A DNA stretch of 64,000 bases from CAVVEQ01 sp963747315. GTDB lineage: Bacteria > Chloroflexota > Anaerolineae > Anaerolineales > Anaerolineaceae. The stretch's first letter is position 1, and each line of letters starts with the position of its first letter. A program made the position numbers and the translations under genes. The notes under the pieces are model-generated. The model had not been told where the DNA came from and did not search any database. It was given only the letters and a program-made list of their open reading frames with translations. Where the stretch lies: positions 806,001 through 870,000 of the forward strand of contig CAVVEQ010000013.1 of the NCBI GenBank assembly GCA_963747315.1, in the 5' to 3' direction. Below, in pieces: positions 56,584-64,000 of the stretch.

Positions 56584-57453
56584 ATGATCAAAGCCATTAT
56601 TAAATCCATGCGTCCGCGCCAGTGGACCAAAAACGTCTTCGTGCTGGCTCCGCTGGTCTTCGACCGGCAGCTAACCAATCCCACAGCGCTGGTCCGTTCT
56701 GTAGCCGGGATGCTGCTCTTCTGCCTGATCTCGAGCTGTGTTTATGTCCTCAACGATATCATGGATGTGGAATCGGACCGCGCTCACCCGGATAAGAAGC
56801 GCCGTCCCATCGCTTCCGGTGCACTACCCATCAAGGCAGCCTACCTCCTGGTTGCCATCCTGCTCATCATCACCATCCCGCTTTCCTTCTGGCTCTCCCC
56901 GGCCTACGGGGTCATCGCCCTCATCTATTTTGGTATCAACCTGGCCTATTCCATCTGGCTCAAGCATATCCCCCTGATCGATGTGCTGATCATCGCTGCC
57001 TGCTACGTCCTGCGGGTTGCCGCCGGCGTTGTGCTCATCACCGTGCAGCGGTTCTCCCCCTGGCTGTATATCGTCACAACGCTCTTCGCGCTTTTCATCG
57101 GGTTCGGCAAGCGCCGCGCGGAGCTTTCGCTTTTGGAAGGAGAAGCAAAATCGCATCGCCGGGTATTGGATGGCTACAACATCCCCCTTCTCGACCAGCT
57201 CATCACGATTGTCTCCGGCACAACTGTTGTGGCTTACTCTCTCTACACCTTCACAGCCCCCAATATTCCCCCCAATCATGCCATGATGCTGACCATTCCC
57301 TTCATCCTTTACGGGATCTTCCGCTACCTGTGGTTGATCAACGTCAAACACGCCGGCGGAGCACCCGAGGAGCTGGTCTTTACCGACCGCCCGCTGCAGG
57401 TCACCATCCTGCTATGGGGGCTCTCGGTGCTGCTGATCTTTTACACCTCCTGA
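56584..57453 (+). CDS. UbiA-family decaprenyl-phosphate phosphoribosyltransferase-like protein (DPPR synthase)
   Basis: This 289-residue membrane protein has about eight TM segments and the Mg-binding motif NDIMDVESDRAHPDKKRRPIA in the first cytoplasmic loop, the hallmark of UbiA prenyltransferases; the start MRPRQWTKNVFVLAPL and the second Asp-rich part near YNIPLLDQ match DPPR synthases that transfer 5-phosphoribosyl to polyprenyl phosphate. Such a product can donate pentose to cell-wall glycans through GT-C enzymes like those in the neighbouring cluster. It heads a rightward run with mvk and ipk (4 bp and 5 bp gaps), so polyprenyl precursors and their use may be coexpressed. Acceptor assignment is by family only. 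Confidence 0.82.
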   Translation: MIKAIIKSMRPRQWTKNVFVLAPLVFDRQLTNPTALVRSVAGMLLFCLISSCVYVLNDIMDVESDRAHPDKKRRPIASGALPIKAAYLLVAILLIITIPLSFWLSPAYGVIALIYFGINLAYSIWLKHIPLIDVLIIAACYVLRVAAGVVLITVQRFSPWLYIVTTLFALFIGFGKRRAELSLLEGEAKSHRRVLDGYNIPLLDQLITIVSGTTVVAYSLYTFTAPNIPPNHAMMLTIPFILYGIFRYLWLINVKHAGGAPEELVFTDRPLQVTILLWGLSVLLIFYTS

Positions 57454-57457
57454 CCCA

Positions 57458-58415
57458 ATGCCCGCGGTAACATCCCACGCGCCTGCCAAATCCATCCTCT
57501 TCGGAGAACACGCCGTCGTCTATGGCCGCCCGGCGATCGCCATCCCGGTGTTTGAAAGACGGTCGACCACCTATATCCTTGCCAATCCCAAGGGGCAAAC
57601 CGGTGAGGTGACCATCGAAGCGCCGGATATCAACCTGAACACCAGCCTGGCCGCGCTCGATCCCTCCCACCCTTTCCGCATTGCCATCTCCCGCACCCAG
57701 CAGGCGGTCGGAGCGGCCTCGATCCCGGCCTGCCAGGTCCGCGTCGTCTCCACCATTCCCATCGCCAGCGGGCTGGGATCCGGCGCGTCCATCGCGGTCT
57801 CGCTCGCCCGCGCTCTTTCCCTGTTCCTGGGTCACCCCCTTTCGGATGAGCAGGTGAGCGCGGTCGCCTTCGAGGTCGATAAGGTCTATCACGGCACCCC
57901 CTCCGGGATCGATAATACCGTCATTGCTTTTGGAAAACCGGTTTATTACATCAAGGATCAGCCGTTCACCCTTCTCACCCCAGCCTGCCCGTTGGATTTC
58001 CTGATCGCCGATACCGGCGTCCGCAGCTCCACCCGCGAGATGGTGCTCGGGTTGCGGGATAGGTGGCTGCAGGATCATGCCCTAAATACGAAAAGTTATT
58101 TTACAAGGATCGAAAAAGTTGTGGTTCAACGCCCGATCATCGATCGAAGCTGGCAATCTCGAAATGCTGGGCAACCTGATGAACCAAAATCACGGACTCC
58201 TGCAGGATCTCGGCGTCTCCCACCCGATGCTGGATCAACTCACTGAAATCGCTGTTTCTGCCGGGGCTCTGGGCGCCAAGCTCTCCGGTGCAGGCGGCGG
58301 CGGGAACATGATCGCGCTGGTGAACCCGGAGCAAAGCGACGCGGTGGATGCAGCCCTGCGGGCAGCCGGGGCGGTGGAGGTCATCCACACCCGCGTGAAA
58401 TCCGGAAAAGGATAA
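57458..58415 (+). CDS. mvk: Mevalonate kinase (frameshifted)
   Basis: Mevalonate kinase makes 5-phosphomevalonate from mevalonate and ATP. The GHMP fold is shown by HAPAKSILFGEHAVVYGRPA at the N terminus, PIASGLGSGASIAVSLARAL (phosphate loop), GTPSGIDNTVIAFGK and, after a one-base shift near 58125, ARSSIEAGNLEMLGNLMNQN and GAKLSGAGGGGNMIALV. The total of about 318 residues is typical for bacterial/archaeal enzymes. It lies 4 bp after the DPPR-synthase-like gene and 5 bp before ipk. The mevalonate route rather than the methylerythritol route is therefore present here; other pathway genes are not in the window. Confidence 0.9.
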
Positions 58416-58420
58416 ACCGC

Positions 58421-59234
58421 ATGCTTGTTTTTCTTAAACTTGGCGGTTCGCTCATCACCAACAAAGCCGGGGTTCAGCAATCCAGGCGGAGGCTGATACG
58501 GCGTTTGCTTGGTGAGATCCGCGCAAGCTTGGATTCAAACCCTGAACTGCAGATCCTGCTCGGTCACGGCTCGGGTTCCTTCGGGCACGTCCCCGCCAGC
58601 AAATACAACACCATTCAGGGGGTACATACCCCTGAAGAATGGCATGGGTTTCAGCAAGGTCTGGCAGGCAGCGCACGCGCTGAATCATATTGTGATGGAG
58701 GAACTGGCCATCGCCGGGCTGCCCGCCATTGCGGTATCCCCTTCCTCGGCGATCGTTTCCCGCAACCGCGAGATCCTGGAATGGGATATTTCCCCCCTCC
58801 AAGCCGCCCTGGCAGCGGGAATCCTCCCGGTTGTCTTCGGCGACGCGGTCTTCGACCAAACCCTGGGCGGGACGATCCTTTCCACCGAGGACCTCTTCGT
58901 CCACCTCGCCCCCCGCCTGCAACCCGCGCGCATCCTTCTCGCCGGGGAGGAAAAGGGTGTCTGGGCGGATTTTCCGCAGTAAGAATCACCTTGTTCCAGA
59001 TCATCACCCCGGCTTCATTGAAAAAAATGAATCAACAGCCGGAGGCATCGGAATATGTGGATGTGACCGGTGGTATGCGGCAAAAGGTGGAGATGATGGC
59101 AGCCCTGGTCGAAGCCAACCCCGGCGTTACCGTTTCCATTTTTTCCGGCAGCCAGCCCGGGATGCTTGTAGAATGCGCTGGCAGGCTCCGCGACCGGGAC
59201 CACCATCCGCGCGGATGAACCGAAGGAAAAATAA
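58421..59234 (+). CDS. ipk: Isopentenyl phosphate kinase (frameshifted)
   Basis: IPK converts isopentenyl phosphate into isopentenyl diphosphate, the last step of the alternative mevalonate pathway known in archaea and some Chloroflexota. The amino-acid-kinase fold is seen in KLGGSLITNKAG, LLGHGSGSFGHVPASKY (containing the His that identifies IPK), SPSSAIVSRNREILEW, FGDAVFDQTLGGTILSTEDL and GGMRQKVEMMAALVE. Frames change near 58655, 58980 and 59171; the end then reads AGSATGTTIRADEPKEK with TAA at 59232. Reconstructed length is about 270 residues. It sits directly after mvk and 1 bp before dgt. The IPK identification fits the mvk neighbour. Confidence 0.86.
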
Positions 59235-59235
59235 A

Positions 59236-60387
59236 ATGAAGATCGACCGGAAATCCCTCGAATAACTGGAAAGCCAGTCCCTCGCCCCCTACGGGATGCA
59301 AAGCAGCCGCTCCAAGGGACGCGCCCACCCCGAAAGCGAGCCTGCCTACCGCACCTGCTTCCAGCGCGACCGCGACCGAATTTTACATACAACCGCCTTC
59401 CGCCGCCTGGAGCACAAGACCCAGGTGTTCATCACCACCGAGCGGGATTACTACCGCACCCGCCTGACCCACACCCTGGAGGTGGCCCAGATCGGCCGCA
59501 CCATCGCCCGGGCTCTCGGAGCCAACGAGGACCTGGTGGAAGCCATCTGCCTGGCGCACGACCTGGGTCATTCGCCCTTCGGACACTCCGGCGAGGTGAC
59601 CCTTGCCCGCCTGATGAAGGATGATGGTGGTTTCGATCACAACAAGCAATCCCTGCGGATCGTCGATGAGCTGGAGGACCGCTTTCCGGATTTCCACGGG
59701 CTCAACCTCACCTGGGAGGTGCGCGAAGGGATCGTCAAACATGAATCCGAGTACGACCAGTCGGACGCGGATAAATTCAATCCGCAGTTGCGAGGTCACA
59801 TCGAAGCCCAGATCACCAACGTGGCCGACGAGCTGGCCTACACCGCCCACGACCTGGATGACGGCCTGCACTCCGGGATCATCACCCTCGAGGATTTGGG
59901 GGAGATCGAGATCTGGAAAGGACTGACCGAGGACCTTGCGATCCCCTGCCACGACCTGGAGGAAAAAACCCGCCACCGGATCATCCGCAGGCTGATCGGG
60001 CTGGAGGTGACCGATATCATCGACACCTCCGATCAAAATATCCAAAACGAGGGGATCGCTTCGGTTGAAGAGTTGCAGCGCCTGCCGTATAATGTCGTAT
60101 CCTTCTCGAAGAGCCTTGCGGGGCAGAACCGGCAGTTGAAGGATTTTCTCTTCGCGAAGATGTACCGCCATTACCGCGTGGTGCGCATGGCAGCCAAGGC
60201 GGAGAAGGTGCTCACCGATCTCTTCACTGCCTACCTGGGTGAACCAACGATCCTGCCGGATCATATCCGCGGGAATTTCACCCGGTTTGGCGAAGCCCGC
60301 ACGATCTGCGATTACATCGCCGGGATGACGGATCGATTTGCGGTGGAAGAACATAAACGCCTGTTTGAGCCTGGCGTACTCCCTTGA
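59236..60387 (+). CDS. dgt: Deoxyguanosinetriphosphate triphosphohydrolase-like HD protein (in-frame stop at codon 10)
   Basis: Dgt cleaves dNTPs to nucleoside and tripolyphosphate. The HD motif set is FQRDRDRILHTTAFRRLEHK, RTRLTHTLEVAQIGRTIARA and ICLAHDLGHSPFGHSGE, then NVADELAYTAHDLDDGL. An ATG at 59236 is followed by MKIDRKSLE, an in-frame TAA at 59263-59265, and LESQSLAPYGMQ, which exactly matches the expected N terminus of the family if TAA were GAA. So the continuous open frame starts only at Met 59296 while the homology begins at 59236. Either a one-base error or a recent nonsense change; the 363-residue remainder holds the whole catalytic domain. greA follows after 12 bp. Confidence 0.9.
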
Positions 60388-60399
60388 TCGAGGTTGCTG

Positions 60400-60867
60400 A
60401 TGACTGAGATTTCCTACCTGACAAAAGATGGAGAGACCCGCCTGCGCGCGGAGCTGGCCGAGCTGAAGGGACCCCGGCGCGAGGCGCTGGCCAAACGCCT
60501 GCGCACCGCCATCCAGCAGGGGGATCTTTCCGAGAACGCGGATTACATCCAGGCCAAGGAGGAGCAGGCCTTCCTGGAAGGGCGCATCCTGGAGCTGGAA
60601 CAGGTGCTGCGGGATGTGGTCATCATCGACGAGACAGCCAGCGTGAAGGATGTTGTGGCGGTGGGCGCGCGGGTCACCGTGCAGGAGGAGGGCTTCCCGC
60701 CCGATACCTATTTCCTGGTGGGCGCCAAGGAGGCCCAGCCTTCGAAGGGAATGATCTCGAATGAATCACCCATCGGCCGGGCGCTGCTGGATCACCGGGT
60801 GGGGGATTTGGTGGAAATCGTCACACCTGCGGGAAAGCTCGTTCTGAAGATCCTGAAGATCGAATGA
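60400..60867 (+). CDS. greA: Transcription elongation factor GreA
   Basis: GreA rescues backtracked RNA polymerase by stimulating transcript cleavage. The 155-residue protein has the N-terminal coiled coil with LTKDGETRLRAELAELK, RTAIQQGDLSENADYIQAKE (whose acidic tip enters the secondary channel), and a C-terminal FKBP-like domain with SPIGRALLDHRVGDLVEI. The ATG at 60400 follows GAGGTTG; a TTG six bases upstream is an alternative. It is the last gene of the rightward group that includes mvk, ipk and dgt. Two hairpins follow the stop and may end the transcript. Confidence 0.94.
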   Translation: MTEISYLTKDGETRLRAELAELKGPRREALAKRLRTAIQQGDLSENADYIQAKEEQAFLEGRILELEQVLRDVVIIDETASVKDVVAVGARVTVQEEGFPPDTYFLVGAKEAQPSKGMISNESPIGRALLDHRVGDLVEIVTPAGKLVLKILKIE

Positions 60868-60901
60868 CCTCCGAAAAATAATGGAAAGAGCCATCACGTA
60901 G

Positions 60902-60926
60902 GTCAGGCACCGTTTTTGTGCCTGAC
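60902..60926. repeat. REP-like hairpin 1 (9-7-9)
   Basis: GTCAGGCAC (60902-60910) and GTGCCTGAC (60918-60926) form a perfect 9-bp stem around a seven-base loop. It lies 35 bp after the greA stop. The loop and stem layout matches the second hairpin, while the bases differ. Confidence 0.6.
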
Positions 60927-60972
60927 ATCAACCAATCTTGAAATGTTCTTCTCATTTTCATCAGCAAATAAT

Positions 60973-60997
60973 GTCGGGGACACAACCAGTCCCCGAC
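60973..60997. repeat. REP-like hairpin 2 (9-7-9)
   Basis: GTCGGGGAC (60973-60981) and GTCCCCGAC (60989-60997) form a perfect 9-bp stem with a seven-base loop, 46 bp after hairpin 1. GTC at the outer end is shared by both hairpins. The pair resembles REP/BIME-type palindromes, but no transposase is nearby. Confidence 0.6.
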
Positions 60998-60999
60998 CC

Positions 61000-61760
61000 A
61001 CGCCTTAATCTGTCCGATCAATATATTTAGTGAACTAGGTCAATTCTGTTAATCCAAAAAGAATAACAGTTTGGAAATGAAGGATAGAGGAATAGTAAAT
61101 TAATGAATATTCTCAAATGTAAACTTTGTTGTTTTTCTTTACTCCTGCTCAAGCTAGAATCAATTCAAAAGGAAGAATATTTCCCGAAAATAACGAATCC
61201 CGATTGACAAATATGAATGCAATACTTACCATCATCGATTTCATAGCGGTTACACTGTCGTTTCAAGACAGTTGTAATAAACAATGACTGGATTAAAAGG
61301 TGAGAATTCTGCAGAATAATATTATCAAGTTGAGATTATTTTTCCTGAGGATTCAAACAACTTCGATCTATTTCAACGAAAATAATGCCTGGTTACTAGC
61401 TGAGAATACTATTGGTAACAGCTCACTAATGTTAATGGATATACTCGCCCGGAATGTGATGAGTTTCCGAAGAGCTTCTATTGGTCGGTTCAAACCCGAA
61501 TGACCTGCGAACCGATTATGGAACCGACTTTTAATCGGTCCATTGACTTGCTAATTGGAATAGGTTCCAGATATGGGACAAATCGTAGGTGCGTATTATC
61601 AAGCATTTCTTTATTACACCGATAGTCTTCACCATAGATACAATCCGTCATCAAACAGTGAAAGGATCTGATGAATAATGATTGAACCCAGGCTTGCCCG
61701 GGTATTGAATAAACTTTGGATTTTTAACATGAAATCGGTGCCATACACTCGATTCCAATC
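61000..61760. other. AT-rich intergenic stretch without a supported gene
   Basis: After the hairpins the sequence drops to roughly a quarter to 40% GC per line, in contrast to 60% or more in greA. Open frames of 60-70 codons (for example from 61300) lack a credible ribosome site, known motif or codon pattern of their neighbours. I see no tRNA cloverleaf, transposase remnant or riboswitch. It may be decayed DNA or a protein-binding region. Confidence 0.4.
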
Positions 61761-61767
61761 AAATATA

Positions 61768-61792
61768 AAAAACCCGGCTGCGCCGGGTTTTT
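61768..61792 (-). terminator. Bidirectional intrinsic terminator
   Basis: AACCCGGC (61771-61778) and GCCGGGTT (61782-61789) form an 8-bp GC-rich stem with a three-base loop, flanked by A-run and T-run on either side. On the minus strand it terminates the unknown two-TM gene that ends at 61809. Confidence 0.8.
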
Positions 61793-61808
61793 CGTCGAAT
61801 TATATTGA

Positions 61809-62891
61809 TTATTTCTTTTGCCAGACACTCAGTTCCAGCGTCAGCCGGTCGAAGGCTGCCTCGGAGGGGCTTGTGCCCTGCGTGTAGTTCGTATCCACCA
61901 CGTGGGCTTCCAACCGCAGGGAGGCGGTCTCCAGCACCACGCGCTGCCCGGCAACCAGCGAGAGCAATTCGCCCTTGGGCAGCAGCCGTTGACGGATGGC
62001 GGGATCGTTGAAGGCGTACTTGCTCATCAGCATCTTCGTCACCGTCTGGATATCGTTCTTATCGAAGAGCCAGACCTCGAAGGCGGTCACCCGTTTGGGT
62101 TCGCCGGGTGCCAGTGCCTCGGAGATGCCCACCCCGCACTCACCCAGGAATTCCCCGGAGGGCGCGTCGATGCTGAAGGAATCATCGTAGAGATCGTCCC
62201 CGATCATATAGGTGGTGATGAACTGGGCGGTTGGTTCCTCGCTGGGAGAAACCCCGGCAGCCGGTGCAGCACCGCCACCTCCACCCGGTGGGTAAGGTTT
62301 CCCGCTGTAGGAACTGCCTGAATCTTTGCGCGGTTTCAGCACAAAGAGGTAAAAAGCCGCCGCACCCACACCGAGCGTCACCAGGCAGAGCAGCCCCAGC
62401 AGGAGGAACGAGGAGGTGGTCTTGGATCCGCTGGAGGATGGTGCCTGTGTAGGCTGGGCGCCGGTGGATTGGCCGGTTGCTGGCACAGCCGTCTGACCCG
62501 GACCGGCTGTTGGAACCGCTGCGGGTGCGGTGGATCCGGATGAACTCGGCGGGACTTTCAGCATGGCCTGGAAGCTGTTTATTGCTTCCTGCGAAACCCC
62601 GGGGCAATTCTGAGTGGTTGTACCTGCAACAAGCGCTGGTCCGTCCTCCCCCAAATCCGCATAGCGCCGCACAGCCAGGCTGCCGTTCTGGTTCACGCTG
62701 TAGGAATCGATCATCATACAGACGTAATCCTGCTGGGCGTCCGGGCGCAGGTCGGATGGCGATGCATCGTACCACTGCACCGGCCACAACCACCAGCCCA
62801 GGATCACCAATCCGATGAAAAGCCCCGCGATGAACGCGACGATCGCAGCATGGAGGGGTTTTGTCAGCCAGAGTTTAATTTTTTCAAGCAT
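61809..62891 (-). CDS. Unknown two-TM protein with Ser/Pro/Thr-rich linkers
   Basis: I do not recognise a named family. The 360-residue protein has an N-terminal TM segment (AAIVAFIAGLFIGLVILGWW), an extracytoplasmic region with one pair of Cys about 38 residues apart (YVCMM and QNCPG), a Ser/Thr/Pro/Ala-rich linker, a second TM segment (FLLLGLLCLVTLGVGAAAFY), a Gly/Pro-rich linker and a cytoplasmic C-terminal domain of about 140 residues starting AQFITTYMIGDDLYDDSF that ends in LTLELSVWQKK. It lies downstream of topA on the same strand with a ribosome site AAGGA. Topology suggests a membrane anchor for a cytoplasmic binding or scaffold domain. No function is claimed. Confidence 0.7.
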   Translation of the reverse strand: MLEKIKLWLTKPLHAAIVAFIAGLFIGLVILGWWLWPVQWYDASPSDLRPDAQQDYVCMMIDSYSVNQNGSLAVRRYADLGEDGPALVAGTTTQNCPGVSQEAINSFQAMLKVPPSSSGSTAPAAVPTAGPGQTAVPATGQSTGAQPTQAPSSSGSKTTSSFLLLGLLCLVTLGVGAAAFYLFVLKPRKDSGSSYSGKPYPPGGGGGAAPAAGVSPSEEPTAQFITTYMIGDDLYDDSFSIDAPSGEFLGECGVGISEALAPGEPKRVTAFEVWLFDKNDIQTVTKMLMSKYAFNDPAIRQRLLPKGELLSLVAGQRVVLETASLRLEAHVVDTNYTQGTSPSEAAFDRLTLELSVWQKK

Positions 62892-62954
62892 AGCAGATCC
62901 TTGTCAGCCCGATGCCGGGATGCATGATTTTGTCACCCCTGCACGTTGCAAGGA

Positions 62955-64000
62955 TTATGCCGTCTCGGATGCGATCTCCGGGAGTTGATCCGCCAGGAAG
63001 GTCTCTTCGCAGCTCGTGCACTGCACTTCGCGTTTGTTGGCGATCACCAGTAAACCGCTGCATTTTGGGCAGGGATTGGCAATGGGTTTCTTCCAGGAGG
63101 TGAAATCGCAGTTCGGGTAGTTGGAACAGGCATAGAAAATGCGGTTCTTGCGGGTTTTGCGTTCCACCACGTCGCCGCCATCCTTCGGGCAGGCCACCCC
63201 GATCTTTTCCAGCCAGGCTTCCGTGTGGCGGCACTCCGGAAAGCCGCTGCAGGAGATGAATTTCCCGTACCGGCCCCAGCGGATCACCAGCTCCTTGCCG
63301 CAATCCGGGCAGTCGCGCCCGATCTTTTCGAGCTCCATTTTGGTTTCAGGCATCTCCCTGCGGGCATGCTCCAGTTCAGGCTCGAATTTTTCGTAAAACT
63401 CGCGCATCACCTTCACCCAGTCGGTCTTCCCTTCAGCGATCTTATCCAGGTCCTCCTCCATCTGGGCGGTGAACCCGGTGTTGATCACATCGCTGAAATA
63501 ATCGACGATCAGGTCGTTCACCAGGATGCCCGTCTCGGTGGGGGAAAGCCGTTTCGCCTCCCGAAGCACGTATCCGCGTGCCTGGATGGTGGAAAGAATG
63601 GGCGCGTAGGTGGATGGCCGCCCGATGCCGTATTCCTCCAGCACCTGGACGAGCGAGGCTTCCGTATAGCGCGGAGGCGGCTGGGTGAAATGCTGCTCCG
63701 GAATAAGGCGGATGAGCTCCTGCGCCTGCCCTTCTGTGATCCCCGCCGGGATGCGCACATCCTCATCCTCCGTCTTTTGATCCTCGTCCTTGGCCTCTTC
63801 GTAAATGACCAGGTAACCGGGGAACTTGATGGAGGAACCGCTTGCCCGGAAAAGATATTTGCGAATGGTGTTCAGCGCCGAGATCTCGATCGAGAGCGTA
63901 TCGAAAACCGCTGCCTCCATCTGGGATGCCATGAAGCGCTGCCAGATCAGGTTATAGACCTTGTACTGGTCGGGTGCGAGGAAGGCCTTCATGGCTTCCG
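62955..64000 (-). CDS. topA: DNA topoisomerase I, C-terminal part (runs off the window)
   Basis: The gene continues past the right edge; only the C-terminal 348 or so residues are present. Visible are the type IA domain segments GEASLVQVLEEYGIGRP-like TEASLVQVLEEYGIGRPSTY and TETGILVNDLIVDYFSDVIN, and at the end three Cys4 zinc ribbons (DCPDCGKELVIRWGRYGKF, ACPKDGGDVVERKTRKNRIF, NPCPKCSGLLVI) plus a last C-x2-C. TopA relaxes negative supercoils. The frame is open through the last base of the window, so the start and catalytic Tyr are outside. The unknown two-TM gene lies 63 bp downstream. Confidence 0.94.
   Translation of the reverse strand, partial: EAMKAFLAPDQYKVYNLIWQRFMASQMEAAVFDTLSIEISALNTIRKYLFRASGSSIKFPGYLVIYEEAKDEDQKTEDEDVRIPAGITEGQAQELIRLIPEQHFTQPPPRYTEASLVQVLEEYGIGRPSTYAPILSTIQARGYVLREAKRLSPTETGILVNDLIVDYFSDVINTGFTAQMEEDLDKIAEGKTDWVKVMREFYEKFEPELEHARREMPETKMELEKIGRDCPDCGKELVIRWGRYGKFISCSGFPECRHTEAWLEKIGVACPKDGGDVVERKTRKNRIFYACSNYPNCDFTSWKKPIANPCPKCSGLLVIANKREVQCTSCEETFLADQLPEIASETA

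Noticed and set aside
57401..58078. A 225-codon minus-strand frame opposite mvk
   Set aside because: The Gly/Arg/Asp-rich translation has no fold signature and mirrors a well-conserved GHMP kinase on the other strand.
59383..60354. A 323-codon minus-strand frame opposite dgt
   Set aside because: It is antisense to a clearly conserved HD gene in GC-rich DNA, where long shadow frames are expected; its translation has no recognisable motif.
56584..60867. GC-rich segment as a horizontally acquired island
   Set aside because: It contains housekeeping genes (greA, dgt, lepA and tlyA nearby), lacks integrase, tRNA or repeat borders, and the GC change is gradual.
61300..61503. A 67-codon frame in the AT-rich gap
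   Set aside because: Weak start context, no motif, and base composition of the spacer rather than of neighbouring genes.
1..64000. tRNA, rRNA, CRISPR array, prophage or insertion sequence
   Set aside because: No cloverleaf, rRNA-like sequence, regular repeat-spacer series, integrase or transposase was seen in any intergenic gap.

Overview
The window looks like a chromosomal segment of an Anaerolineae-type member of Chloroflexota. The support is family content: two DUF2298 ('YYY') membrane proteins beside PMT/GT39-like proteins, mevalonate kinase next to isopentenyl phosphate kinase, a UbiA-family DPPR-synthase-like enzyme, and rpoC without rpoB beside it. No rRNA, tRNA, CRISPR array, prophage or insertion sequence was recognised. 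GC content climbs visibly from left to right, highest in about 56.5-60.9 kb, with one AT-rich gap near 61.0-61.75 kb.

Layout. 0-10.5 kb: moaC and scpA diverge from short facing promoters, followed by mutS, a membrane protein, a cytoplasmic GH13 enzyme, panE, fmt, a CxxS glutaredoxin-like protein, and an ECF sigma / DegV / small membrane protein operon. 10.6-17 kb: a promoter with a structured leader drives a very long serine hydroxymethyltransferase-GcvT fusion, then a PLP aminotransferase and a TGS-domain nucleoside kinase. 17-22.1 kb: a secreted GH13 lipoprotein and a malEFG-type sugar importer with a hairpin after the binding-protein gene. 22.3-25.5 kb: a LipM/LplA-like enzyme, a PhnD-like lipoprotein, a SanA/YdcF protein and an HD hydrolase. 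25.5-32.7 kb: gyrA/parC-like and rpoC genes. 32.7-38 kb: a large orphan sensor kinase, a C69 dipeptidase and cmk. 38-53.9 kb: one long leftward envelope or surface-glycan cluster (PMT-like protein, DUF2298 protein, a 1784-residue GT39-DUF2298 fusion, another GT39 protein, methyltransferase, GT4, epimerase, flippase-like protein). 53.9-60.9 kb: lepA and tlyA leftward; DPPR-synthase-like, mvk, ipk, dgt and greA rightward. 60.9-64 kb: a REP-like hairpin pair, an AT-rich gap, an unknown two-TM protein, and the 3' part of topA.

Quality caveat. Many real genes are split by single-base frameshifts. They are dense in about 28-41.1 kb (eleven inferred in rpoC alone) and again at 58.1-59.2 kb, but absent from 41.1-58.1 kb. 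Because essential genes are hit and the reading resumes perfectly in another frame each time, I treat them as consensus errors and annotate the full reconstructed genes.

Most interesting items: the DUF2298/GT39 cluster with its giant fusion, the SHMT-GcvT fusion with a GcvT-like remnant in the middle, a repeated leaderless promoter design (a -10 box 6-7 nt before the ATG in seven genes), a palindrome over the rpoC -10 box, a GyrA-like protein without a recognisable GyrA box, and a matched pair of 9-7-9 hairpins after greA.
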